Translations under genes and position numbers: made by a program
The notes under the pieces: generated by a model
The model's input: only the letters and a program-made list of their open reading frames with translations
The model's database searches: none
Told to the model about the DNA's origin: nothing
Assembly (NCBI GenBank): GCA_965230415.1
Contig: CBDDKZ010000005.1
Location: 1,426,001 to 1,490,000 of the forward strand
From: CBDDKZ01 sp965230415
GTDB taxonomy: Bacteria; Bacteroidota; Bacteroidia; Cytophagales; JAAEPT01
DNA length: 64,000 bases
Direction of reading: 5' to 3'
Shown here: in pieces, positions 37,578-47,741 of the stretch
Layout of the letters: each line of letters starts with the position of its first letter
How positions within the stretch are numbered: position 1 is the stretch's first letter

Positions 37578-38546
37578 TTAACCTTGTTGGAAGTCAGGTA
37601 GTATCACAAAATACATAAACGCAACATAAACGATCAATAATATCACACCTTCGATACGTGCAACACGACGCCGGGTAATCATCATTGGCAGCAAGAGTAA
37701 CATGATACCAATCATCCAGTACATATCACGACCAATGGCTTTTTCGCCTACTTCCAATTCTTTTACGATGCTTGTAATGCCAATAATAGACAAAACATTA
37801 AAAATGCACGAACCTAACAAATTTCCGAGGGCGAGATCGGTGTTCTTTTTATACGCTGCAATGGACGAAGTTACCAGTTCGGGTAAGCTGGTACCTAACG
37901 CTACTACTGTAAGGGCAATAATACGTTCTTCGACTCCGAAATAAAGGGCTATTACTCTTGCTCCCCCTACGAACCACTTACTACCAAAATACAAGCCAAC
38001 CACTCCTATCAAAAGAACCCCAATTTCCTTGGCGAGCACGGATCCTTTTATAACCGGAATCTCTTCTTCGCCTTCGAGCATTCTTTCTTTGGTCTGTCGC
38101 CGGGACATCTCTATGAGAAAGTAAGTGTATATTATTAATAAAACGACAAAGAGAATACCCTCTGGCCTGCTTAATTTATGATCATTGGAGGCAAAAAAGA
38201 AAAATAGCATGGAGCTACCAATGGTTACAAGCCAATCGATTTTGATACTATTGGCACTTACGTAAATAGGATAAAAGATTGCTGTTACCCCCATAACGAG
38301 GCTAAGATTACATATATTGGAACCTATTACATTTCCGATTGACATATCGGCAGAACCATCATAAGCCGCTTGTAAACTAACGAGCAATTCAGGAGCCGAT
38401 GTACCAAAAGCTACCACTGTTAACCCTACTACTAAAGGTGTTATTTGGAAGCTATACGCCAGATTCGAAGCTCCTCTTACCAGAAAATCACCTCCTAAAA
38501 TCAGTAGAACTAAGCCAATGATTAATAATACAATATCTAACCACAT
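37578..38546 (-). CDS. Calcium/sodium antiporter (CaCA family, YrbG-like)
   Basis: 322 residues with about ten membrane helices in two inverted halves. Both alpha-repeats are clear: VAFGTSAPELLVSLQAA with GNVIGSNICN, and VALGTSLPELVTSSIAA with GNLLGSCIFN. These contain the ion-coordinating Glu and Asn. It exchanges Ca2+ for Na+ (or H+) at the inner membrane. Confidence 0.93.
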   Translation of the reverse strand: MWLDIVLLIIGLVLLILGGDFLVRGASNLAYSFQITPLVVGLTVVAFGTSAPELLVSLQAAYDGSADMSIGNVIGSNICNLSLVMGVTAIFYPIYVSANSIKIDWLVTIGSSMLFFFFASNDHKLSRPEGILFVVLLIIYTYFLIEMSRRQTKERMLEGEEEIPVIKGSVLAKEIGVLLIGVVGLYFGSKWFVGGARVIALYFGVEERIIALTVVALGTSLPELVTSSIAAYKKNTDLALGNLLGSCIFNVLSIIGITSIVKELEVGEKAIGRDMYWMIGIMLLLLPMMITRRRVARIEGVILLIVYVAFMYFVILPDFQQG

Positions 38547-38651
38547 ATTGAAGCTTTCATTTTAGGGGATAATAAGCACCCCAATTGTCTTTTTTATTTA
38601 TAGCTCCCCATTAATTTAAGATCAAAAGTTAATTAAATAAAACAGAACTTT

Positions 38652-39569
38652 CTAACTTTTTAACCATTTAAAATATTTAGGAAGGTTATTAATATTCAAA
38701 TATTGATAAGCATTCTCCCGGGCTCCAAAGCTCGAATAAAACTTTCTAAGTGCTGGTATATCACTACCTTCAAAATCAAACGTTATATTACGTGATGCAT
38801 TCTTGCGGATAAGTTGATCCATTAGTAAGGTCATGGCCCCCAGTTTTTTACCCTCGTTGTTTACTGCCCCGAATAAATAGATAATCCGGGATCTATGTTT
38901 CAAAAAAAAGCCCCCTCCAATGATATGATCCGCCTTTTTAATCTCCAGTACCTGCGCTGCTTTGTGCGCTTTGGCCTGTTTGTAGATAGTTTCTAATCGT
39001 CTGTAATCTAATTCTTTCAATTCGCTTACTTCTTCACCCTTATTTTGAATGAATAGTTTTATAAGACTATTGATGTCGTACGACTCTTGTACAATAAGGT
39101 TATTCTTTATGGCTTTTTTAAGATCTCTTTTTCTATTAGAGTTATAACTCTTAATTATTTCATCATATGATGAGTGTAAACTTAAAGTACAATTGATACG
39201 GTTAACGATCCCATCTACTTTTAGTGGTTCATTATTCTCATTCAGACAATAGCTCAGGTACTTGAATTTTTTAGTTAGATTGGCAAATAATTCCTCTCTG
39301 ACCTCACTCAACAAATAGCTTTCAGAAAAAAAACCCAGCTGTTGCGTAAAAAATGGTTGATAAACGTATTTAATTCCGAATTTCCTTTTCCATGGCAATG
39401 GGAGCACCGCCATATATTCTCCCTGCTCTTGTATAATCAAAGCGCTCCAATTATCACTTACGGCATCCAAATACCAACTTTCGGCATAGATTATGGCTTG
39501 TTTGGACGATTGAATGCAGCTATCCCACTTGGCGCGGTCTATCTGATCACTTGAGATTAATTCGAACAA
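38652..39569 (-). CDS. GNAT/FemAB-like acyltransferase
   Basis: 305 residues, cytoplasmic. The C-terminal half (about 150-290) has the FemAB/CelD-type acyltransferase pattern: YNSNRKRDLKKAIKN, GGGFFLKHRSRIIYLFGA and FDFEGSDIPALRKFYSSFGA, the last being typical of the acceptor-binding strand. The N-terminal half is a second, weaker GNAT-like lobe. Start is TTG 39569, one base after the deacetylase stop, so it is coupled to that gene. Probably acylates a cell-surface glycan or peptide; substrate unknown. Confidence 0.82.
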   Translation of the reverse strand: MFELISSDQIDRAKWDSCIQSSKQAIIYAESWYLDAVSDNWSALIIQEQGEYMAVLPLPWKRKFGIKYVYQPFFTQQLGFFSESYLLSEVREELFANLTKKFKYLSYCLNENNEPLKVDGIVNRINCTLSLHSSYDEIIKSYNSNRKRDLKKAIKNNLIVQESYDINSLIKLFIQNKGEEVSELKELDYRRLETIYKQAKAHKAAQVLEIKKADHIIGGGFFLKHRSRIIYLFGAVNNEGKKLGAMTLLMDQLIRKNASRNITFDFEGSDIPALRKFYSSFGARENAYQYLNINNLPKYFKWLKS

Positions 39570-39570
39570 T

Positions 39571-40875
39571 TTATTTGATTGCTAATTTAATCAGGTTTTC
39601 GTAGAAATTCTTCCATTTTTTCCACCTGCCTTTTCCCCCAATAGATTCATTATGCAAAATAACGCAAATTTCCCCATTCACTTTCTTTATTTCTTCGATC
39701 ATTGGCCTTAGGTAGTCAATAGCCTTCGAGGATCTTATCCGCTGAGAATCTTTTAATGTAGTATCCATAATACTAAACGGATGGACCTTTAGCTCAGTAC
39801 ATTCGTTTTTCTGTAAATCAAAAAATTTGAATGGCGTACAAACTCCGGCCCTAAAACCGGTCATAGAAGGAAAGCCCATTGAATAGTCTTCTTTGATACC
39901 ACACTCTATCAACTGAAGATAAGTATCGGGTATGCGCATTCTGATATAATGGTTTCTACTTCTTAGTACACGATCATTAATAATTCCTTCTAAGCGATCA
40001 ATCTCTTCTTTTATTTTCTCACCATCATTAAAAGAATCGTAAGAAGGATGTATTCCTACAGTAGCTTTATCGGCTACACTAGTTATTAATTTCTTAAAGT
40101 GCCTGTTCTTGTAATTTAAATTACGATCGTAATCACTCAGGTCGCCCAAAAGGAAGAAATAGGTAGGCCTTACATTATATTTTTGTTGAATTGCCCATTG
40201 CTTTTCATAGGAATTGTAAGGGTCATTTAACAGTCGCATACTGACAAATAGCTGATCAAAGAAACTAGTTACATTAAATCGAATCAGCTTTTTAAACATG
40301 CTGCCAAGATTCCTTATTAATCCCTTATGCTGATAGGCATAGGCATTATCTATATCAATAGTAAGTCTTAAGCTATGTTTAATTTTCGGGAAATTCAATT
40401 GAGGAAATTCCTGTTTCAACAATTCTTTTAGTTTACAAGCATAAAGATTGACCACAGGTCTTTTTATGAAGCCATTTCTGTAGGCCAGGCTATACGAGCA
40501 TCTGTAACGATTATGTTTATCTCCTTCAAACGGTTGATATTCTTCATATCTCGACACCATATAAAATGAACAAGCGAATAGATCGAAAGGAACGGAACCT
40601 TCTTCATAGGTCTTGAAGAAGGCAGGAAGACCTTTCCATTCACTCACTTGTGGATTGTAACTATCAATGTTTGTGTCGAATAGCAATTTCGTTGAAGGTA
40701 TCCACAGGCCATTATTCACTCTCTTGGGTGTGTAAGCAAACTTTGGACCATTATATTGCTCAAATTCATCTTCAGAAGTTACAAATTCATACGGAATATT
40801 GAGAATTTCCGGAAATATAAGATCAAATGTATATGAAAGGCGATTCGAAATCTCGGGAACTAATATCTTTAACAT
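39571..40875 (-). CDS. Polysaccharide deacetylase-family protein
   Basis: 434 residues, no signal peptide. An N-terminal domain of about 160 residues, seen in Bacteroidota relatives, precedes a NodB-like domain: LTIDIDNAYA (metal-binding Asp), TYFFLLGDLSDYD, VGIHPSYDS (histidine ligand) and, at the end, CVILHNESIGG. It likely removes acetyl groups from an envelope glycan. It heads a two-gene unit with the FemAB-like enzyme and is divergent from the Wzi/RemB-like gene. Confidence 0.85.
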   Translation of the reverse strand: MLKILVPEISNRLSYTFDLIFPEILNIPYEFVTSEDEFEQYNGPKFAYTPKRVNNGLWIPSTKLLFDTNIDSYNPQVSEWKGLPAFFKTYEEGSVPFDLFACSFYMVSRYEEYQPFEGDKHNRYRCSYSLAYRNGFIKRPVVNLYACKLKELLKQEFPQLNFPKIKHSLRLTIDIDNAYAYQHKGLIRNLGSMFKKLIRFNVTSFFDQLFVSMRLLNDPYNSYEKQWAIQQKYNVRPTYFFLLGDLSDYDRNLNYKNRHFKKLITSVADKATVGIHPSYDSFNDGEKIKEEIDRLEGIINDRVLRSRNHYIRMRIPDTYLQLIECGIKEDYSMGFPSMTGFRAGVCTPFKFFDLQKNECTELKVHPFSIMDTTLKDSQRIRSSKAIDYLRPMIEEIKKVNGEICVILHNESIGGKGRWKKWKNFYENLIKLAIK

Positions 40876-40950
40876 TAACGAGTCTTTCTTCTTTATATAT
40901 ATCTAAAATAATCGAAATTCCGTAATATTACATCTTTTAGAAGATTAAAT

Positions 40951-42603
40951 ATGAAAAAGTTATACACCGTTTTGTGTTCTGTTATTTCCTGTGTGGCTTT
41001 AGCCCAATTCAATTACTACTCTATTGATAAGGACAAACAGCATTTATTAGACAGGTATAAAGTCCTTAACCACGATGACTCTTTGAGCACAACTTCTCCA
41101 TTAAATAGCATTGCAAAGAGACCAGATACCGGTAACGACATTTTCAATGAAAGCTTAAATTACCTATATACCGATCAGTGGGATCGTTTTGCTGATTCAC
41201 TGCCGGCAAAAAAAAAGCGGAAGTTTTTATATAAAAACCCACGAGATTTTTTTCACTATAAGGGGAAAAGTTTCAGCTTCTATGGTAACCCCGTTATTCT
41301 CTGGAGCTATGGAACAGAAAGTGCGCGAGATGTCAACACGTTTATTAATACCAGGGGGATTGAGGTCCATGGGTCTGTAGACGACAAAATTGAATACTAC
41401 TCCTTCATTGCCGACAATCAGATGATTGTTCCTCAATACGTTAATAATCAAATTCGTAGTTCGTTTGCTGTGCCCGGCGAAAACTTCTGGAAGCGCTTTA
41501 AAAAGAATGGTTACGACTTTTTCACGGCTCGTGGCTACATTGCTGCCAACCTCACGCCCCACATAAGGGCGCAATTTGGTCAGGGCAAGCATTTTTTGGG
41601 CGATGGATACCGCTCTTTAATACTCTCAGATTTTGCCGGTAATTATACTTACCTTAAGTTTAATACGAAAGTCTGGAAAATAAACTATACCAACCTCTAC
41701 ACCGATATGACGGGTGATCTGGAGCAATTTTACACCACGGGATCGGGTATAAACGGCACAAAGCTTTTACCAAAAAAGTTTATGACCATGCATCACCTAA
41801 GCGTTGCGTTGAGACCTAATCTAAAAATAGGATTATTTGAATCAATTGTCTTCTCACGGGTAGATACATTGGGTAACATTTCCGGTTATGAAATGGGGTA
41901 TTTCAACCCAATTATTTTTTACAGAGCTATAGAACAAAACCTTGGCAGCCAGGATAATGCTTTGCTCGGCATGAATTATCGTTGGGATTTCCTGAAACAT
42001 TTTTCCTTTTACGGGCAGTTGGTGATAGACGAATTTTTCCTTCGGGAGATTAGAAATAATCAGGGCTGGTGGGCCAATAAGCAAGCTCTGCAAACAGGAA
42101 TCAAATACCTTAATGCTTTTGGCATTGCTAATCTCGACTTACAAGTCGAATCTAATATTGTACGCCCTTATACGTTTTCGCACACCAGACAAGAAACGGC
42201 TTATACGCATTATGGTCAGCCGCTGGGGCACCCGCTTGGTGCCAATTTCAATGAAATGCTTGCAATAATCCGTTATCGACCAATAAAAAAACTGGCACTA
42301 ACGGGCAAACTGTTTAACTACACTATAGGCAAGGACAGTACAGGCACTAATTGGGGTTCTAATATCACTTTGAGCAACGTAAACCGTATGCAGGATTATG
42401 GCAACAAAATTGGACAAGGTATTAAATCTCAGGTGCTATTTGTTTCTTTAGAGGCTAGCTATATGATAAAGCACAATTTTTTTGTTGATTTGAGCTTTGT
42501 TTATCGAAACGAGGATGCTGACCTGGCAGAGAACACGCAACAAACCAGTTTTACTTCCTTGTCGCTACGATGGAATATCGCAAAACGGTTACATGAGTTT
42601 TAA
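40951..42603 (+). CDS. Wzi/RemB-like outer-membrane protein
   Basis: 550 residues. Signal peptide (1-18, SCVALA-Q), then a beta-barrel with many amphipathic strands and aromatic girdles. Recognisable family segments are RGYIAANLTPHIRAQFGQGK, YFNPIIFYRA and HYGQPLGHPLGAN, as in the capsule-assembly Wzi superfamily and the gliding protein RemB. It is the outer-membrane component in a run of polysaccharide genes. A role in surface polysaccharide attachment or gliding is inferred from family and context. Confidence 0.85.
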   Translation: MKKLYTVLCSVISCVALAQFNYYSIDKDKQHLLDRYKVLNHDDSLSTTSPLNSIAKRPDTGNDIFNESLNYLYTDQWDRFADSLPAKKKRKFLYKNPRDFFHYKGKSFSFYGNPVILWSYGTESARDVNTFINTRGIEVHGSVDDKIEYYSFIADNQMIVPQYVNNQIRSSFAVPGENFWKRFKKNGYDFFTARGYIAANLTPHIRAQFGQGKHFLGDGYRSLILSDFAGNYTYLKFNTKVWKINYTNLYTDMTGDLEQFYTTGSGINGTKLLPKKFMTMHHLSVALRPNLKIGLFESIVFSRVDTLGNISGYEMGYFNPIIFYRAIEQNLGSQDNALLGMNYRWDFLKHFSFYGQLVIDEFFLREIRNNQGWWANKQALQTGIKYLNAFGIANLDLQVESNIVRPYTFSHTRQETAYTHYGQPLGHPLGANFNEMLAIIRYRPIKKLALTGKLFNYTIGKDSTGTNWGSNITLSNVNRMQDYGNKIGQGIKSQVLFVSLEASYMIKHNFFVDLSFVYRNEDADLAENTQQTSFTSLSLRWNIAKRLHEF

Positions 42604-42671
42604 ATATTGTGTAGTTTTGCAAACTAAATTATTACGCCCTGCGTTGTTTTATCATTGCGCAGCCAATTTGA

Positions 42672-44513
42672 ATGAAGACCTACTTAAGAATATTTAGTTT
42701 CGCCGGCAACCTTCGCCTGCGTACTCCCTTATACGTACTACTAACGGTTTTAGCTATTTTATTTAACCTGGCCAACTTTTCGTTTATGGTACCTATATTA
42801 AATGTTATTTTCGATAACGCCGAAAGCAACCTGGCACCGGCTCAAATCACTGAACTGCCCCCCTTCGAAGTGAGCAAGGTCTACTTTGATGCACTTGGTA
42901 GTTACGTCAGAGGTTTTTTGATGAACGGAAGTACTGATAAAATGGTGCTCATATCCCGAATCTGTATTTTACTGGTTATATCTGTCTTTTTAGCTAATCT
43001 ATTTGCCTTCCTTGCCAATGCCACGCTTAACCACGTCAAGAAAAATGTCATTAGAAATATACGTAAAGACATCTATAAGAAGATTACCGACCTGCACCTC
43101 TCTTTTTTTAGTAATGAACGCAAAGGCGACCTCATGTCACGAATGACCAACGATATTCAGGAAATTGAATCCACAGCTGTCAGCTCTTTTAACATATTGA
43201 TCAAAGAACCACTAACGGTTATTATTATTTTCATCTTTCTGTTTTTCATGCATTGGCAGCTGACACTCTTTACTCTTATCATTCTACCATTATCTGGTAT
43301 TATCATAGGAATTATTACCAAAAAGCTTCGCAAAAAGGCCAAACAAGGACAATCTTCTCTGGGAAAAATATTAGGCATTATTGATGAAACGATCGGTGGG
43401 TTGAGAATCATCAAAGCCTTTAATGCCGAAAATTCTCAAATAGCAAAGTTTAACAAACTGAACCTCAGGTATACCAATATCTTGTATTCGATGGACACAA
43501 AACGGGCCATGGCATCTCCTACCTCACAGTTCCTGGGTGTAAGTGTAGTGGCGCTTTTCCTGTACAAAGGCAGTTCCTATATTTTCCAACAGGATATTTC
43601 CTTAAAATTGGAACCTGAGTTATTTCTGCTGTTCATTATATTTTATGCGCAGGTTATTGCACCACTAAAGAGTATTTCCAATGCTTTTTCGATCATACAA
43701 AGAGGGCTAATAGCTGCCGACCGGGTTTTTTCTGTACTCGACACCAAAAATAGTATTCAGAACAAACCCGAAGCCCTGGAGAAAGCAGACTTTAAACAGC
43801 AGCTCGAGCTCAGGAATGTTCGTTTCAAATATGAAGAAGAATGGGTACTAAAAGGGATCAACTTAAGCATAGAAAAAGGCACCACTGTAGCGCTGGTTGG
43901 GCCCTCTGGTGGAGGTAAATCTACGTTAATGGACCTTTTCCCGCGTTTTCATGACCCGGTAGAAGGACAAGTTCTTATCGATGACACAGACATTCGTGAC
44001 TGCACCTTGCATAGCCTCAGAAACCATATGGGTGTTGTTACACAGGAATCAATATTGTTTAATGACAGTGTGTTTAACAATATTGCCTTTGGTATCAGCG
44101 CAACTAAAGAAGAGGTGATAAATGCGGCCAAAGTAGCCAATGCACATGAGTTTATTGATAAATTGGAAAATGGCTACGACACTGAAATTGGTGACCGCGG
44201 CACTAAACTCTCAGGTGGCCAAAGACAACGATTAACCATAGCACGGGCCATTCTCAAAAACCCCGCAATTCTTTTACTGGACGAAGCCACAAGCGCGCTG
44301 GATTCAGAGTCTGAAATGTTGGTTCAGGAAGCCCTGGCCAGCTTAATGAAAAATCGTACCAGCATTGTTATTGCACACCGATTGAGTACCATTCAGCATG
44401 CCGATGTAATAGTCGTGATTAAAGAAGGCGAAATTGTAGAGCAGGGAAGTCATCAGGACTTGCTGGAAAAAGATGGCCTTTACAAAAAGCTAAGTCAGAT
44501 GCAAAGCGTATAA
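42672..44513 (+). CDS. MsbA-like ABC exporter (fused membrane and ATPase domains)
   Basis: 613 residues. Six membrane helices (about 15-345) are followed by an ATPase domain with Walker A GPSGGGKST (about 410-418), signature LSGGQRQRLTIARA (about 512) and Walker B ILLLDEATSALD (about 533), and the switch histidine in VIAHRLST. An insertion between the first two helices (about 45-90) is characteristic of Bacteroidota members. Homodimeric exporter of lipid A or other lipids by family precedent. It is 21 bases upstream of gmhA on the same strand. Confidence 0.93.
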   Translation: MKTYLRIFSFAGNLRLRTPLYVLLTVLAILFNLANFSFMVPILNVIFDNAESNLAPAQITELPPFEVSKVYFDALGSYVRGFLMNGSTDKMVLISRICILLVISVFLANLFAFLANATLNHVKKNVIRNIRKDIYKKITDLHLSFFSNERKGDLMSRMTNDIQEIESTAVSSFNILIKEPLTVIIIFIFLFFMHWQLTLFTLIILPLSGIIIGIITKKLRKKAKQGQSSLGKILGIIDETIGGLRIIKAFNAENSQIAKFNKLNLRYTNILYSMDTKRAMASPTSQFLGVSVVALFLYKGSSYIFQQDISLKLEPELFLLFIIFYAQVIAPLKSISNAFSIIQRGLIAADRVFSVLDTKNSIQNKPEALEKADFKQQLELRNVRFKYEEEWVLKGINLSIEKGTTVALVGPSGGGKSTLMDLFPRFHDPVEGQVLIDDTDIRDCTLHSLRNHMGVVTQESILFNDSVFNNIAFGISATKEEVINAAKVANAHEFIDKLENGYDTEIGDRGTKLSGGQRQRLTIARAILKNPAILLLDEATSALDSESEMLVQEALASLMKNRTSIVIAHRLSTIQHADVIVVIKEGEIVEQGSHQDLLEKDGLYKKLSQMQSV

Positions 44514-44534
44514 CCAACTGGTTAAAAAACACTT

Positions 44535-45122
44535 ATGAACTATCAGCAACTTATAAAGTCAGAATTAACAGAAGCCGCAAATTTATTGGAACAGTTTTTG
44601 TCCGATGAAAACCAGCTCAAAAGTATTGAGCGTGCAGCAAATATGATAGTACAATGTATTCAAAATGGTGGTAAAGTATTCTCTTGTGGAAATGGTGGCT
44701 CTAGTTGTGATGCCTCCCATTTTGCCGAAGAAATGACCGGAAAGTTTCGTGAGGACCGGGACCCGTTTCCCGCAATTGCCATAAGCGACCCCGGACACAT
44801 TACCTGTACATCCAATGATTATGGTTATGAGCGTATATTCTCACGCTTTCTTCGGGGGCTGGGAAACCAAGGTGATGTACTGCTCGCTTTAAGCACCAGT
44901 GGAAATTCCGAAAACCTGTTACTAGCAGCCGAATATGCCCAACAAAAAGGCATCAAGGTGATTGCACTCACGGGTAAAAAAGGAGGTAAGCTCGCAGATT
45001 TCGCCGACATTGAAATTCGCGTTCCACACAATGGCTATTCCGATCGCATTCAGGAATTACATATGAAAGTACTGCACATTCTAATTTTACTGATAGAACA
45101 AAAAACTACAGATGTTAGCTAA
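44535..45122 (+). CDS. gmhA: Sedoheptulose-7-phosphate isomerase
   Basis: 195 residues, SIS-domain enzyme making D-glycero-D-manno-heptose-7-phosphate for LPS heptose. Clear segments: CGNGGSSCDASHFAEEMTG with the catalytic Glu in SHFAEE, ALSTSGNSENLL and the catalytic His in QELHMKVLH. Length is that of E. coli GmhA. Its position after an MsbA-like exporter and envelope genes fits LPS synthesis. The stop overlaps the yifB start by 11 bases. Confidence 0.93.
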   Translation: MNYQQLIKSELTEAANLLEQFLSDENQLKSIERAANMIVQCIQNGGKVFSCGNGGSSCDASHFAEEMTGKFREDRDPFPAIAISDPGHITCTSNDYGYERIFSRFLRGLGNQGDVLLALSTSGNSENLLLAAEYAQQKGIKVIALTGKKGGKLADFADIEIRVPHNGYSDRIQELHMKVLHILILLIEQKTTDVS

Positions 45123-46647
45123 AACTTTCGGTGGGTCGGTATATGGCGTTCATGCAACAACTATAACCGTTGAAGTAAATGTAACACAGGGAACCAAATT
45201 CTTCCTTGTCGGACTTCCTGATAATGCCGTAAAAGAAAGTGAACACCGGATCGAATCTGCGCTTAAACACATAGGCCTGAGAATGCCGCGTGAAAAAACC
45301 ATTATCAACCTGGCTCCGGCAGACATTCGCAAGGAAGGATCTTCTTATGATTTACCCATAGCGCTGGGACTACTCACCGCCTCGGAGCAAATCGACGCTC
45401 CCGACCTTGATCGCTACCTTATATTGGGCGAACTCGCGCTCGACGGTATTTTAAGGCCTGTCAAGGGCGCTTTACCCATCGCCGTGGAAGCACGTAACAA
45501 AGGGCTTAAAGGGTTTATTCTCCCCAAGGAAAATGCCAATGAAGCAGCCATCGTTAATGACCTGGAGATTATCGGCGTAGAAAATCTGAAACAGGCCATA
45601 GGGCACCTCAGCGGCGACAGCCCTGTTGAACCTACCACAAAAGACACCCGGGATGTTTTCAACTACAACTTAAACAACTATGATGTAGACTTTTCGGATG
45701 TACAGGGGCATGAAAAAATAAAGAGAGCGCTCGAAGTGGCTGCTGCCGGTGGCCATAACGTGATAATGGTCGGACCACCCGGTTCGGGTAAAACGATGAT
45801 GGCACGTCGTCTGCCTACCATTCTTCCTCCTCTTACTTTACATGAGTCTTTAGAAACCACTAAAATCTATTCTGTTTCGGGGAAACTGGAACGTGAGGCT
45901 TCGCTCATAGCCACCCGCCCTTTTGCATCACCACACCATACTGTTTCCGATGTCGCTCTGGTGGGGGGTGGCAATATTCCCCAACCCGGACAAATATCTT
46001 TGGCGCACAATGGCATCTTATTTCTGGACGAACTACCTGAATTTAAGCGCACAGTACTTGAAGTGTTGCGCCAACCGCTGGAAGAGCGAAAGGTCACCAT
46101 ATCAAGGGCTAAGGCCACGGTGGAATACCCGGCAAATTTTATGTTGGTAGCCAGCATGAACCCAAGCCCTTCGGGAGATTTTTATACAGACGACGGCAGC
46201 CACCCGGACAGCTATAGCGCCGTTCAGAAGTATCTGAGTAAAATTAGCGGACCCCTTTTAGACCGTATTGATATTCACGTAGAAATCAACCCTGTGTCGT
46301 TTGAAAAAATGACTGCCGAAGAAAAAACCGAAAGCAGTGCCGAAATAAGACAACGCGTAATACAGGCCAGAGAAATACAACACCAGCGCCTGGAAGGTAA
46401 AGGCATTTACAATAATGCCATGATGTCTCCGCAACAGGTACGTGAAATTTGTAAAATTGATGGCCCGGGTAAAACCTTGCTTAAAACGGCCATGGAACGC
46501 CTTGGTTTGTCATCGCGGGCCTACGATCGTATATTGAAAGTCGCCCGAACGATCGCCGACCTGGCTGGAGCTGAGAACATTCAGTTTGAACACCTCGCAG
46601 AAGCTATTCAATACAGAAACCTGGACCGTGAAGGCTGGCTGGGGTAA
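45112..46647 (+). CDS. YifB/ComM family Mg-chelatase-like AAA+ ATPase
   Basis: 511 residues, full length. An N-terminal Lon-protease-like (ChlI) domain (1-130), then a AAA+ Mg-chelatase domain with Walker A GPPGSGKT (221-228) and Walker B ILFLDELPEF (about 302-311), then a C-terminal chelatase domain (about 410-511). In naturally transformable bacteria ComM is a helicase extending branch migration during recombination. The last 681 bases (codon 286 to stop) are repeated nearly perfectly at 50745-51425. Homology ends exactly at the stop codon, so the gene's 3' half may have been re-supplied by a recombination event. Confidence 0.93.
   Translation: MLAKTFGGSVYGVHATTITVEVNVTQGTKFFLVGLPDNAVKESEHRIESALKHIGLRMPREKTIINLAPADIRKEGSSYDLPIALGLLTASEQIDAPDLDRYLILGELALDGILRPVKGALPIAVEARNKGLKGFILPKENANEAAIVNDLEIIGVENLKQAIGHLSGDSPVEPTTKDTRDVFNYNLNNYDVDFSDVQGHEKIKRALEVAAAGGHNVIMVGPPGSGKTMMARRLPTILPPLTLHESLETTKIYSVSGKLEREASLIATRPFASPHHTVSDVALVGGGNIPQPGQISLAHNGILFLDELPEFKRTVLEVLRQPLEERKVTISRAKATVEYPANFMLVASMNPSPSGDFYTDDGSHPDSYSAVQKYLSKISGPLLDRIDIHVEINPVSFEKMTAEEKTESSAEIRQRVIQAREIQHQRLEGKGIYNNAMMSPQQVREICKIDGPGKTLLKTAMERLGLSSRAYDRILKVARTIADLAGAENIQFEHLAEAIQYRNLDREGWLG
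45967..46647 (+). repeat. 681-bp direct repeat, copy 1 (3' part of intact yifB)
   Basis: Aligned without gaps to 50745-51425 (offset 4778). I count seven differences, at 46098, 46119, 46164, 46173, 46174, 46179 and 46254. Six are silent and one (46174) changes Gly to Arg. The first 131 and last 393 bases are identical. Homology starts in the Walker B-proximal region and stops with the TAA. Confidence 0.95.
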
Positions 46648-47552
46648 GGTTAAATAAATGGCATATTGAATAATATTTTTAACCCTACATAGTCATATTA
46701 GAAAAAGCTTGCCTATGTACCACGTTCAGTTATTAGTATAATACATCAGTAAGTATATTCGGAAGCTGAAAAACAGGTAATAAAGAATCTGATAGCTTAA
46801 TGTGACAAAGTAGGGTTAATTCATTAAATAATTAGGAGCTCTAAATTCACCTTAATTAAGTTGTTAGAGTTAATTCCAAGATCACGTTTGTTTCAAAGTA
46901 AAAACAATTCGTTTATTGCTGTGATTCGTACTAAGAAAAAATATGGGTGACCCTGTTAAAGAGTATGTAGAGTTTAATACAGGTCACTTGTCATTTAATA
47001 TCCAAACCGGTAAAGTAACTTGTACGGATAATTAATTCATAATTATTGAGTTGATTTAATATTACCGGGCTCATTTTGAGATCATCATAGAAGTGAGATC
47101 ATCACATAAGGAGATAGACTTTTAGATTGCGCCAATTACACTGGTGATTTTGATTATTTCTCGGAGCACTATTCAAATTTATGGTTTTGTCAATTAAGCT
47201 ATTGGCAATAATTACAATTATGTAAATGAAGTCTACAGGTGAAAGAAAAAGAATGGCATACACTTTTTAATCGATTTTAAAAAGGATTAACTCATCTATT
47301 TTACGCAATTCAGCCATTTTTGCATGTGGATAAGTTTTTCAGGTATTTCACGTAAAAATGTCACCCTACCTTAAGCCTGCACGATATAAAAGTCCTACTT
47401 TAATACATATGTTTTAATAGCTTAATAATAAGAAAGTTATGTTCAATTAATTAGCAAAAAATAAATTAATTAACATAAGCATAATGTGGACAAGATATTC
47501 TTTGTTTATTGATTGAAAAAAGGGAAATTAAGCTTTTATGTTCTTTAAGGCA

Positions 47553-47593
47553 TAAAAAAAAGCTGTTGTGCCTCACCAAAGAAACAACAGCTT
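47553..47593 (-). terminator. Minus-strand terminator with no normal gene before it
   Basis: AAGCTGTTGT (minus reading) pairs with ACAACAGCTT and is followed on the minus strand by eight T. It is well formed, yet the only minus-strand frame close upstream is an 18-codon one (47603-47659), so it may end a small RNA or the tail of an untranslated transcript. Confidence 0.7.
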
Positions 47594-47741
47594 AAAATAA
47601 TGTTAAACCGGCCGGGCCGATTTGTGCAATGGTTTTGCTAAAGTAATGGTATATCTCATATATCACAACTCTTTGCTGGAAATATAAGTTTTTATTATCC
47701 ACAACCCCACAATCAACCCGGCCAAAACAATTTTAATGCTA

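Noticed and set aside
46943..47035. 30-codon frame after yifB (starting MGDPVKEYVEF)
   Set aside because: Looks protein-like but too short, with no start signal or family; kept only as a remark.
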